Shown in pieces: positions 23,534 through 30,199 of a stretch of 34,139 bases of DNA. Every line of letters starts with the position of its first letter. Position 1 is the stretch's first letter. The notes below the pieces were generated by a model. It was not told the origin of the DNA. It did no database searches and worked only from the letters and a program-made list of their open reading frames with translations. The translations under genes and the position numbers were made by a program. Origin of the DNA: an uncultured Prevotella sp. (GTDB lineage: Bacteria; Bacteroidota; Bacteroidia; Bacteroidales; Bacteroidaceae); the NCBI GenBank assembly GCA_900770845.1, contig CAAGLS010000215.1:1-34139 (forward strand). Reading direction: 5' to 3'.

Positions 23534-24988
23534 CTATTTGATTCCGAATATTTCCTTTATCACCTCATGGTCGTCGAAGTGGTGCTTCACGCCCTTGATT
23601 TCCTGGTAGTTCTCATGTCCCTTTCCGGCCACGAGCACCACGTCGCCCTTTTGGGCCATCATGCAGGCGGTGCGTATGGCCTCCTTGCGGTCCACGATGC
23701 TCACCACCTTGCGCATCTGGTTCTTGTCCAGCCCGGCGAGCATGTCGTCGATGATGGCCTGCGGCTCCTCAAAGCGGGGGTTGTCGCTGGTGATGATCAC
23801 CTTGTCGCTCTGCCTCACGGCTTCCTGGGCCATGAGCGGGCGCTTGCCGTGGTCGCGGTTGCCGCCGGCCCCGCACACGGTGATGACATGGCCCTTGCCG
23901 TTGAGCACCTCGTGGATGGCGCCGAGCACATTGGCCAGGGCGTCGGGGGTGTGGGCATAGTCCACCACGGCGGTGAAGCCCTCGGGCGAGTGGATGGGCT
24001 CCAGGCGGCCGTTCACGCTGTGGAGCGTGCTCATCACCACGAGGATGTCCTCGGGCGACTTGCCCAGCATCCTCGCCGCGGCATACACGGCGAGCAGGTT
24101 GCTCACGTTGAACTTGCCGATGAACTGCACGCCCACCTCGTGGCCGTCGATGTCGAGATACATTCCCTCGAAGTGCATCTCGATGATGCGCGCCTTGAAG
24201 TCGGCGTCGCGCTGTATGGAATAGGTCTTCACGGTGGCCTTGGTGTTCTGCACCATCACCATGCCGTTCTTGTCGTCGGCGTTGGTGATGGCGAAGGCGT
24301 CCTTGGGAAGACCGTCGAAGAACATCTTCTTGGCGTTGCGGTAGTTCTCGAACGTCTTGTGGTAGTCGAGGTGGTCGCGGGTGAGGTTGGTGAAGATGCC
24401 GCCGGCAAACTTCAGTCCGCCAATCCTCTTCTGGTGGATGGCATGGCTCGAGCACTCCATGAAGGCATACTCGCAGCCCTCGTCGGCCATGCGGCCAAGC
24501 AGCTCGTTGAGCTCTATGGGGTCGGGAGTGGTATGGTCGGCGGGAATGGGCTGGCCGTCGATGTAGTTGCACACCGTAGACAGAAGCCCGCACTTATGGC
24601 CCATCTTCCTGAACATGTTGTACAACAGGGTGGCGATGGTGGTCTTGCCGTTGGTCCCGGTCACGCCCACAAGCCTCAGCCGCCTCGACGGCTCGCCGTA
24701 GAAGACTGTGGCCACGGGCCCCACGGCATCCTCGGTGGAGGCCACCTGCACGTAGGTCACGCCCTCCGTCCTCTCGTCGGGCATGTCCTCCACGAGCACG
24801 GCCTTGGCGCCCTGCTCTATGGCCTTGCCAATGAACTTGTGGCCGTCAACCTGTGTTCCCTTCATGGCCACGAAGAGATGTCCGTCCTTAATCTTGCGTG
24901 AGTCGATGTTCACGCCGCTGATGTCAATGTCGTCGGCGCCGATGATGGCGAGGGGCTTGACTTTCTTGAGCAATTCGTTCAGTCTCAT
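23534..24988 (-). CDS. murE: UDP-N-acetylmuramoyl-tripeptide synthetase (meso-diaminopimelate-adding type)
   Basis: Cytoplasmic Mur ligase adding the third stem residue. The start at 24988 gives a 484-residue protein beginning MRLNELLKKVKPL, with ATP loop GTNGKTT at 111-117 and the HTTPDPIEL and NLTRDHLDYH motifs. The DNPR signature at 402-405 is the one that selects meso-diaminopimelate over L-lysine, so the peptidoglycan is predicted to be DAP type. The open frame continues 30 codons upstream to 25078, but those residues lie in the leader right after a consensus promoter and are judged non-coding. It has its own promoter inside the cluster and is followed after 7 nt by mraY. Confidence 0.97.
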   Translation of the reverse strand: MRLNELLKKVKPLAIIGADDIDISGVNIDSRKIKDGHLFVAMKGTQVDGHKFIGKAIEQGAKAVLVEDMPDERTEGVTYVQVASTEDAVGPVATVFYGEPSRRLRLVGVTGTNGKTTIATLLYNMFRKMGHKCGLLSTVCNYIDGQPIPADHTTPDPIELNELLGRMADEGCEYAFMECSSHAIHQKRIGGLKFAGGIFTNLTRDHLDYHKTFENYRNAKKMFFDGLPKDAFAITNADDKNGMVMVQNTKATVKTYSIQRDADFKARIIEMHFEGMYLDIDGHEVGVQFIGKFNVSNLLAVYAAARMLGKSPEDILVVMSTLHSVNGRLEPIHSPEGFTAVVDYAHTPDALANVLGAIHEVLNGKGHVITVCGAGGNRDHGKRPLMAQEAVRQSDKVIITSDNPRFEEPQAIIDDMLAGLDKNQMRKVVSIVDRKEAIRTACMMAQKGDVVLVAGKGHENYQEIKGVKHHFDDHEVIKEIFGIK

Positions 24989-25021
24989 ATCTCTGATTTC
25001 TTTGATTGTTCTGTTGCGGGG

Positions 25022-25041
25022 CGCGCGATGCTCCTCGCGCG
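25022..25041 (-). promoter_or_regulatory. Hairpin in the murE leader
   Basis: CGCGCGA and TCGCGCG form a perfect 7-bp stem with a 6-nt loop, 34 nt upstream of the murE start and downstream of the predicted transcription start. No T run follows, so it is not a simple terminator. It could affect leader stability or translation. Confidence 0.45.
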
Positions 25042-25082
25042 TACCTTTATATATTATTATAGGGGTTTCACCCATCAAGGTG

Positions 25083-25113
25083 CAAAGTTAATCAATCCGC
25101 ACGCAGAATGCAA
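25083..25113 (-). promoter_or_regulatory. Consensus internal promoter for murE
   Basis: On the minus strand TTG (25113-25111), a 20-nt spacer and TAACTTTG (25090-25083) match the Bacteroidota promoter consensus. It lies in the 199-nt gap between ftsI and murE, about 90 nt before the murE start. Confidence 0.8.
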
Positions 25114-25187
25114 GGGATTGCCCCGTATATTTCATCCGGCGGGAGCGTCTGCCCGGGGTGGATGGCGGTTGGCCCGCCCCCATGGCG

Positions 25188-27341
25188 CTATTCCAGCTTG
25201 AGTGTCATCACGTCGCCCTTTCGGATGGTCCTGCCCGGTGGCAGGCTCTGCTCCACCACCTTGCCGCGGCCTTGCATCCTCACCCTCACCCCACGGCTCT
25301 CCACCAGATACACCGCGTCGCGCGCGCCCATGCCTATCACATTGGGAATCTGGTTGTAGCGGTAGAGGGGCGTGCGGTCGAGCATCACCCGGCTCTTGTC
25401 CTCATCCTTGGCCACGCCCCACACGGGGTTGCCCTGCACGTCGAAGTTGAAGTTGAGCACGGGCTTGAAGCCGAGGGCGTTGAGCACGAAGTCGGCGGCC
25501 GTGAGGTTGCCGTTCTTCACGTTTGGCACAAACACGGAGGCGGAGTCGCGGGCGTCGTTCACGTCGAGCTTGATGTATTTGGCCATGATGCCCTCGGCAA
25601 TCTCCTTGAACACGGGGCCGCTCATGCCGCCGCCCGAGGCGGGCAGCCCCCTCTTCTGTATGCACACGATGCAGCTGTAGAGGGGCTTGTCGGCGGGGAA
25701 GAACCCTGCAAACGACACCAAGTAGTGGGTCACTCCGCTGTGGTAGCCGCCCCGGCCCTGGCTGATCTGCGCCGTGCCGGTCTTGCCGGCCACCTGGAAC
25801 GACTCGCTCCCGGCCTTGCGGCCCAGGCCCTGGCTCACCACGTGGGTGAGGATGGTCTGCATGGTCTTGATGGAGGAGGGCTTGGCTATCTGCTCGCGCT
25901 GCACCACGGGCGGAAACTCCATCACGGTCTCGCCGTCCTTGACCACACTCTTCACAAACCTGGGGCGCATCATCTTACCCCCATTGGCGATGGCATTGTA
26001 GAAAGTCAGCGTGGTGATGGGAGGCACCTGCGTCTCGTAGCCGATGCTCATCCAGGGCAGTGTGGTCTTGCTCCAGTTGACATACTGGCCGCGGCTGTTC
26101 TTCTTGGGCATGCGGATATGGGCGCGCGAGAATCCCAAGATGGGGATGTGGAGGTTGTCGGCCAGGCCCAAGCGGTAGATGCCGTTGACGAACTTCTCGG
26201 GGTCGTTGTGGTAGAACTGGTCGATGATGCGGCTCACGCCCACGTTGGAGCTCACCTCCAAGGTACGGGGCAGCGATATGGTGCCATAGCCGCCGTGGGT
26301 CCAGTTGTGGTCCTTCATCTTGCGGCCATACATGTCCCACACGCCGTTGCCGGTCTCCACCATCAGCGTGGTGTCGCACATCCCGTCGTCGAGGGCCACG
26401 AGGATGCTGGCGGGCTTGAACACCGAGCCGGGCTCCAAGAGGTCGCTCACGGCGTGGTTCTTGATCTCGCGGTATTGGCCGTCGATGCACTTCTCCATGT
26501 TCACGATGGCCTTCACGTCGCCCGTGGCCACCTCCATGACGATGGCCACGCCCACATCGGCGTTGATTTCCTTCAGCTCCTTGATCACGGAGCGCTCGGC
26601 CAGGTCCTGTATGCCCACGTCGATGGTGGTCACGATGTCGGCCCCGTCGATGGGCGGCGTGTCCATGATGCTCAGGAACTTGTTGAGCACCTTGCGCCGG
26701 TGGGTGATGCCGTTGGTGCCGCGCAGGATGGAGTCGTAGCTCAACTCCAGTCCGCAGCGGGCGGTGTCCTTGGCGCCGAACATGTCGCCCACGGTGCGGC
26801 CGGCCAGGGAGCCGTAGGGACGCTGGCGGGCGTTGAACTCCTCCACATGGAAGCCGCCCTTGTAAGACACCATGCGGAACACGGGCAGGTCCTTCACCTG
26901 GGTGTAGACGTTGTAGTTCACCCGCTTGTCCCACACCGGCCAGTGGCGGGCGTTCTTCCTGCGCCCCTGCTCCAGGTAGGCCATAAACTGCTGTTTGCTC
27001 TTCTCGGGGAAGATGCGGCTGAGCATCATGCACACGCTGTCGCGCTTGGCCATCCACAGCGAGTCGCCATGGGCCTCGCGCAGGGCGTGGAAGTCCATGT
27101 AGAGCTTGAACTCGGGCAGCGACGAGGCCATGAGCTCGCCGTCGCAGCTCAGGATGTTGCCGCGCGTGGGCTTCACAAACATGCTGTCGCGCTTCTGCCG
27201 CTCGGCCACGGCCATCCAGAAGTCGTGCCTCACGGTCATGATATAGAGCGCCTTAGCTATCACAGCCACGCTTGCCAAGGTCAGCAGCCAGGCATAGATG
27301 CTGTAGCGGGGGATGATCTTCTTGTAGTTGAACTTATTCAT
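25188..27341 (-). CDS. ftsI: Division-specific class B penicillin-binding protein with PASTA domain
   Basis: Septal peptidoglycan transpeptidase partnered with FtsW. The 717 residues have an N-terminal transmembrane helix (about 15-35), the PBP dimerisation domain opening with KPTRGNILSCDGELMA, and the transpeptidase domain. Active-site motifs are S306-V-F-K309, S364-S-N366 and K520-T-G-T523. The C-terminus adds PASTA-like modules (about 570-640 and 665-717, IPNVIGMGARDAVYLV), giving a SpoVD-like layout longer than E. coli FtsI (588 residues). PASTA repeats bind peptidoglycan or beta-lactam-like ligands in other families. The start overlaps the end of the ftsL-like gene by 8 bp. Confidence 0.97.
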   Translation of the reverse strand: MNKFNYKKIIPRYSIYAWLLTLASVAVIAKALYIMTVRHDFWMAVAERQKRDSMFVKPTRGNILSCDGELMASSLPEFKLYMDFHALREAHGDSLWMAKRDSVCMMLSRIFPEKSKQQFMAYLEQGRRKNARHWPVWDKRVNYNVYTQVKDLPVFRMVSYKGGFHVEEFNARQRPYGSLAGRTVGDMFGAKDTARCGLELSYDSILRGTNGITHRRKVLNKFLSIMDTPPIDGADIVTTIDVGIQDLAERSVIKELKEINADVGVAIVMEVATGDVKAIVNMEKCIDGQYREIKNHAVSDLLEPGSVFKPASILVALDDGMCDTTLMVETGNGVWDMYGRKMKDHNWTHGGYGTISLPRTLEVSSNVGVSRIIDQFYHNDPEKFVNGIYRLGLADNLHIPILGFSRAHIRMPKKNSRGQYVNWSKTTLPWMSIGYETQVPPITTLTFYNAIANGGKMMRPRFVKSVVKDGETVMEFPPVVQREQIAKPSSIKTMQTILTHVVSQGLGRKAGSESFQVAGKTGTAQISQGRGGYHSGVTHYLVSFAGFFPADKPLYSCIVCIQKRGLPASGGGMSGPVFKEIAEGIMAKYIKLDVNDARDSASVFVPNVKNGNLTAADFVLNALGFKPVLNFNFDVQGNPVWGVAKDEDKSRVMLDRTPLYRYNQIPNVIGMGARDAVYLVESRGVRVRMQGRGKVVEQSLPPGRTIRKGDVMTLKLE

Positions 27342-27888
27342 CGGGTACTACGATAATGTAAGGGGGCTGGTTGGGTATCTTCAGCACACTGTCCTTGTTG
27401 TTCTGCAGCTGCTCCAGCACATTGCTCTCGCGCGACTTCTCGGTGAGCTCCGAACTCGACGAGAGGGCCTTGTACTTCACGTCCTGCAACTCGTTGCGCA
27501 ACTTGTCTATCTTGATGAGGTTCTGCTGCACGTTGTAGCGGTTGGCGATGTATATCACCAAGAAGACGGTGATGAGCAGGAACACGCCTATCTGGTTTCT
27601 GATGAAGCTGGTGTTGAGGATGTCGCCGCCCAAGATCTTCTTCAGCGAGAGGTTTTGCGACGCTTGGCTGTCGCCCTCGTGGGCCTCGGCCTTGATCACT
27701 TTCTTGAAGTTGCGCAGGTCCTCGGCGTCGCGCTCTTCCTGGGTCTTGGCGTGCTTGTCCTTGCCGCCGGCCGGGGCGGGGGCTTCGTGCTTCCCCTCGT
27801 CCACCACGACGGTGGCCGTCACTCCCTCATCCTCGGAATGGGTGTCGGCAGGTTTCTCCTTATTGTCTTTGTTACGCTCTTCTTCCAT
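27334..27888 (-). CDS. FtsL-like cell division protein
   Basis: A 184-residue bitopic protein with a long, highly charged cytoplasmic tail (1-95), one transmembrane helix (about 99-116, QIGVFLLITVFLVIYIAN) and a short periplasmic coiled coil (about 118-165, with heptad-like spacing in NLIKIDKLRNELQDVKYKAL). Size, topology and position between rsmH and ftsI are those of FtsL, which with FtsB and FtsQ activates FtsW/FtsI. The cytoplasmic tail is much longer than in E. coli FtsL (about 35 residues). Direct sequence similarity is low, as is usual in this family, so the symbol is left blank. It starts 6 nt after rsmH and overlaps ftsI by 8 bp. Confidence 0.85.
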   Translation of the reverse strand: MEEERNKDNKEKPADTHSEDEGVTATVVVDEGKHEAPAPAGGKDKHAKTQEERDAEDLRNFKKVIKAEAHEGDSQASQNLSLKKILGGDILNTSFIRNQIGVFLLITVFLVIYIANRYNVQQNLIKIDKLRNELQDVKYKALSSSSELTEKSRESNVLEQLQNNKDSVLKIPNQPPYIIVVPDE

Positions 27889-27894
27889 TTTTTC

Positions 27895-28848
27895 TCACTT
27901 CTTTTCTGCGATTCTCAGTTTGGCGCTCCTGCTGCGGGGGTTGCGCTGCCGCTCGGCCTCGTCGGGCAGGATGGGCTTGCTGTTGACCGCGCGCAGGGGC
28001 GAGAGGATGTTGCCGTAGAAATCCTTGTCCATCTTTCCAGCCACGTTGCCCGCCCGCATCATGTTCTTCACCATGCGGTCCTCAAGCGAGTGGTAGGTGA
28101 TGACCGACAGCCTCCCCCCGGGGGCCAGAAGCCCGGTGGCGGCGGCAAGCATCTCGGCCAAGGCGTCCATCTCGTGGTTCACCTCTATGCGCAGGGCCTG
28201 GAAGAGCCGCGCCATGTCCTTCTTCTCGCGCTCGCGGTGGAACAGCGGCTCCACCACGCTGAGGAACTCGCTTGTGGTCCTCAAGGGCTGCGCGGCGCGG
28301 GCCCTGACGATGGCGGCGGCGATGCGGCGGGCGTTCTTCAGCTCGCCGTAGAGATAGAACACGTCGGCCAGGCGGGCCTCGTCGTAGCCGTTGACCACGT
28401 CGGCGGCGGTCAAGGCTCCGTGGGCGTTCATGCGCATGTCGAGGGGTGAGTCGAAGCGGAACGAGAAGCCGCGCGACTCGTCGTCGAAATGGTGCGACGA
28501 CACGCCGAGGTCGGCCAGCACGCCGTCGACCTGCTCCACGCCGTAATAGCGCATCCAATTCCGCAGGTAGCGGAAGTTGCTCCTCACAAAGGTGAAGTTG
28601 GGGGCTGCAAAGGGACTGTCGGCTCCTTCGAGCTGCCCCACCACATCCTCGTCCTGGTCGAAACTGTAAAGGTGTCCTTCGGATTCCATCCTGCGCAGTA
28701 TCTCGCGGCTGTGGCCTCCGCCGCCGAAGGTCACGTCCACGTAGACGCCACCGGGCCTGATGTTCAGTCCGTCGACGCTCTCGCCCAACAGCACAGGCAC
28801 ATGATAGCCCGCGGCTGTGGTCACACTATTCTCATCCACTGTCAGCAT
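27895..28848 (-). CDS. rsmH: 16S rRNA (cytosine(1402)-N(4))-methyltransferase
   Basis: Class I SAM-dependent methyltransferase acting on C1402 in the decoding centre of 16S rRNA. Visible motifs are YHVPVLLGESV at the N-terminus, the SAM loop DVTFGGGGHSREIL, the acidic turn SFDQDED, DLGVSSHHFDD with SRGFSFR, and the C-terminal VITYHSLEDRMVK. From ATG 28848 it has 317 residues. A second start at 28908 overlaps the mraZ stop as ATGA and would add 20 residues (MIFLPPATPVATAGAYEERQ). Coupling favours 28908, while family length and the hairpin at 28866-28895 favour 28848. I cannot settle it from the sequence. Confidence 0.96.
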   Translation of the reverse strand: MLTVDENSVTTAAGYHVPVLLGESVDGLNIRPGGVYVDVTFGGGGHSREILRRMESEGHLYSFDQDEDVVGQLEGADSPFAAPNFTFVRSNFRYLRNWMRYYGVEQVDGVLADLGVSSHHFDDESRGFSFRFDSPLDMRMNAHGALTAADVVNGYDEARLADVFYLYGELKNARRIAAAIVRARAAQPLRTTSEFLSVVEPLFHREREKKDMARLFQALRIEVNHEMDALAEMLAAATGLLAPGGRLSVITYHSLEDRMVKNMMRAGNVAGKMDKDFYGNILSPLRAVNSKPILPDEAERQRNPRSRSAKLRIAEKK

Positions 28849-28865
28849 CTGTCTCTCTTCGTATG

Positions 28866-28895
28866 CTCCAGCCGTGGCAACAGGCGTGGCTGGAG
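28866..28895 (-). repeat. Inverted repeat at the mraZ-rsmH junction
   Basis: CTCCAGCC (28866-28873) and GGCTGGAG (28888-28895) form a perfect 8-bp stem around a 14-nt loop. It lies 17 nt before the shorter rsmH start, or inside the coding region if the longer start is used. Confidence 0.5.
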
Positions 28896-28904
28896 GCAAA
28901 AAAA

Positions 28905-29354
28905 TCATTTATCTTCGCTATTCATAATCTCTTCAAGCGCCTGGCCGAACGCCTCGGGGGTCACGCCCCCCTCTTCCTGCCGGTCGCCCCAAATCTCTAT
29001 GGTGTCGCCCATGCCGATGAAGCGCACGGTCTGCCCTATCTCCGCCAACTTCATGTAACGCTTGGGAATGAGGAACCGCCCGTTGCCGTCGAGGGTCACA
29101 GGCTCAACATCGCTAACAAACATCCGGAAGATGGCTTGCTGGCGCTGGTCCCAACGCGAGAGGCGGGAGCGGAGCGCGTCCATCTGCTCGTTCCAGACGC
29201 TTTGCGGATAGAGTACAAGACACGGCTGGAACACGTCCTTCCTCAGGACCATGTCCTCCTCCCCCGACGCCTGCAACTGTTTGCGGAAAGCCGCGGGCAG
29301 AAACGACCGCCCTTTCTGGTCGGTCTTCGCTTCGATGGTGCCTAAAAACCGCAT
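28905..29354 (-). CDS. mraZ: Transcriptional regulator MraZ
   Basis: First gene of the dcw cluster, a DNA-binding regulator that represses its own operon in E. coli. The 149 residues form two SpoVT/AbrB-like half-domains. Each carries a version of the D-x-K-G-R signature: TDQKGRSFLPAAFR at about 11-24 and LDGNGRFLIPKRYM at about 88-101. Length is typical. Its TGA overlaps a possible rsmH ATG (ATGA at 28905-28908). Upstream is a set of 10-bp-phased GTGG boxes, the expected MraZ operator, next to a -7 promoter element. Confidence 0.97.
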   Translation of the reverse strand: MRFLGTIEAKTDQKGRSFLPAAFRKQLQASGEEDMVLRKDVFQPCLVLYPQSVWNEQMDALRSRLSRWDQRQQAIFRMFVSDVEPVTLDGNGRFLIPKRYMKLAEIGQTVRFIGMGDTIEIWGDRQEEGGVTPEAFGQALEEIMNSEDK

Positions 29355-29382
29355 CTGTACTTATATATAAAGATTTCAGCCC

Positions 29383-29390
29383 CAAAGTTA
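29383..29390 (-). promoter_or_regulatory. dcw cluster promoter -7 element (TAACTTTG)
   Basis: On the minus strand TAACTTTG matches TAnnTTTG, 29 nt before the mraZ ATG. The -33 position falls inside the phased GTGG boxes and shows no TTTG, consistent with a regulated promoter. Confidence 0.65.
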
Positions 29391-29398
29391 CATATTTT

Positions 29399-29425
29399 CC
29401 ACCACATTCCCCCACTTTTCTCCAC
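29399..29425 (-). promoter_or_regulatory. Probable MraZ-binding boxes
   Basis: On the minus strand GTGG occurs at 29425-29422, 29415-29412 and 29405-29402, exactly 10 bp apart, with a further overlapping copy at 29402-29399. Each is followed by G-rich then A-rich sequence (GTGGAGAAAA, GTGGGGGAAT, GTGGTGGAAA). MraZ operators in other bacteria are arrays of (G)TGGG boxes with about 10-nt periodicity upstream of mraZ. The boxes overlap the expected -33 region, fitting autorepression. Confidence 0.75.
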
Positions 29426-29429
29426 AAAA

Positions 29430-29729
29430 TTTCATTTGCGGCCAAAAATTAACAATCGCGCGAGTGAGGGCTGGGAGTAAAGTTGGGAGAGGAACGCAGG
29501 TCCCAAACTATGATGTTCAATAAGATGTATCAGAAAATATCGGCGCACAGACAAATCCAGTGGTTTTTAGGCGCAGCGGATGTTTTCCGTGAATTCATGG
29601 TAAGTTTATATGTTAAGGGGGGGGGGGGGAAGGAAAATGGTCATGTCCAGGCTTTCTCTCCTAATGGAGCTATGGGTCTGAAGTGGTGGGGGTAGCCTTA
29701 CGAACAAGCTCGACGGTCACCCCCGTTGT
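29430..29729. other. Intergenic region with a G13 homopolymer
   Basis: No gene is recognised. A run of 13 G (29617-29629) lies in a short open frame that starts at ATG 29511 and has no recognisable similarity. Such runs are rare and slippage-prone. Confidence 0.5.
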
Positions 29730-29832
29730 CCGGGAGGTCCGCTGCCCTCAGCGGACACCATACAATTCGTGAGCTCTGCATTGTATAGTGTCCGCTGTCT
29801 ATAGTGTCCGCCGAGGGCAGCGGACCTCCCGG
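29730..29832. repeat. Large imperfect inverted repeat (29-bp arms) with nested second stem
   Basis: Left arm 29730-29758 and right arm 29804-29832 are complementary at 28 of 29 positions, beginning CCGGGAGGTCCGCTGCCCTC on the left. The left inner part (29750-29766, ending CCATACAAT) can instead pair with 29780-29796 (16 of 17). TATAGTGTCCGC occurs twice. The element is flanked by GTCAC (29716-29720) and GTGAC (29837-29841), which extend the symmetry. Confidence 0.85.
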
Positions 29833-29900
29833 AAAGGTGACAAGCCTGTCCATGATTTTCCCTTACCATTTACTCATTGGCAAAGTCAGGACAATACGAA

Positions 29901-29984
29901 ATGAAAAAACATATCCAATCCTCTTGCATCGCAGCATGGGTTTTACTGGTTTTTGGTTACTGTCCTCATGCCCAACTTCTGTGA
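29901..29984 (+). pseudogene. Stand-alone signal-peptide ORF ending at a 22-bp array
   Basis: ATG 29901 opens a 27-codon frame. It has a basic start (MKKHIQSSC), a hydrophobic core (IAAWVLLVFGYC) and a PHAQ cleavage-like end, then TGA at 29982-29984. It looks like a complete signal peptide with nothing after it. The stop overlaps the first bases of array 2, mirroring the arrangement at 141-143. I infer a truncated secreted-protein gene; chance is possible for so short a frame. Confidence 0.4.
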
Positions 29985-29995
29985 CAGCTGTCACA
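29980..29995. repeat. 16-bp perfect palindrome at the start of array 2
   Basis: TGTGACAGCTGTCACA is identical to its reverse complement and contains the first core decamer of array 2. The matching position in array 1 (139-154) is a near-palindrome. Confidence 0.8.
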
Positions 29996-30090
29996 CAACA
30001 GTAGAACGACCGCCACACAACTGTAGAACAACTGCCACACAACTGTAGAACAACCGCCACGCAACAGCGCAACAGTCGGCACACTGCACA
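29984..30090. repeat. 22-bp tandem array 2 (five copies)
   Basis: Five cores are exactly 22 bp apart, with units starting at 29984, 30006, 30028, 30050 and 30072. Core decamers are CAGCTGTCAC, CGACCGCCAC, CAACTGCCAC, CAACCGCCAC and CAGTCGGCAC. The 12-mers between are close to ACAACTGTAGAA. It is clearly related to array 1 nearly 30 kb away. Confidence 0.85.
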
Positions 30091-30172
30091 GGTAAAGCAA
30101 ACAGATGGTTAAAATTTTACTTCAACAGGTTATTTTTTCTCCCTCCCATCATCATTTTTGAAAATAATATGT

Positions 30173-30180
30173 TATTTTTG
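30173..30180 (+). promoter_or_regulatory. -7 promoter element (TATTTTTG) for glsA-glsB
   Basis: TATTTTTG followed by CAG matches TAnnTTTG, 19 nt before the glsA ATG. It predicts a very short leader. The nearest TTTG (30157-30160) is too close, so the -33 element is unclear. Confidence 0.55.
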
Positions 30181-30199
30181 CAGATGTTATGAATATGTT

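Noticed and set aside
25158..27356. 732-codon plus-strand frame opposite ftsI
   Set aside because: Antisense shadow. ftsI has all three penicillin-binding motifs on the other strand.
29511..29695. Short plus-strand ORF containing the G13 tract
   Set aside because: No recognisable similarity, and the poly-Gly arises from the homopolymer. Only the tract itself is reported.
29863..30084. Minus-strand Cys-rich frame across array 2
   Set aside because: The Cys pattern arises from reading the 22-bp repeats. The period is not a multiple of three and codon use is abnormal.
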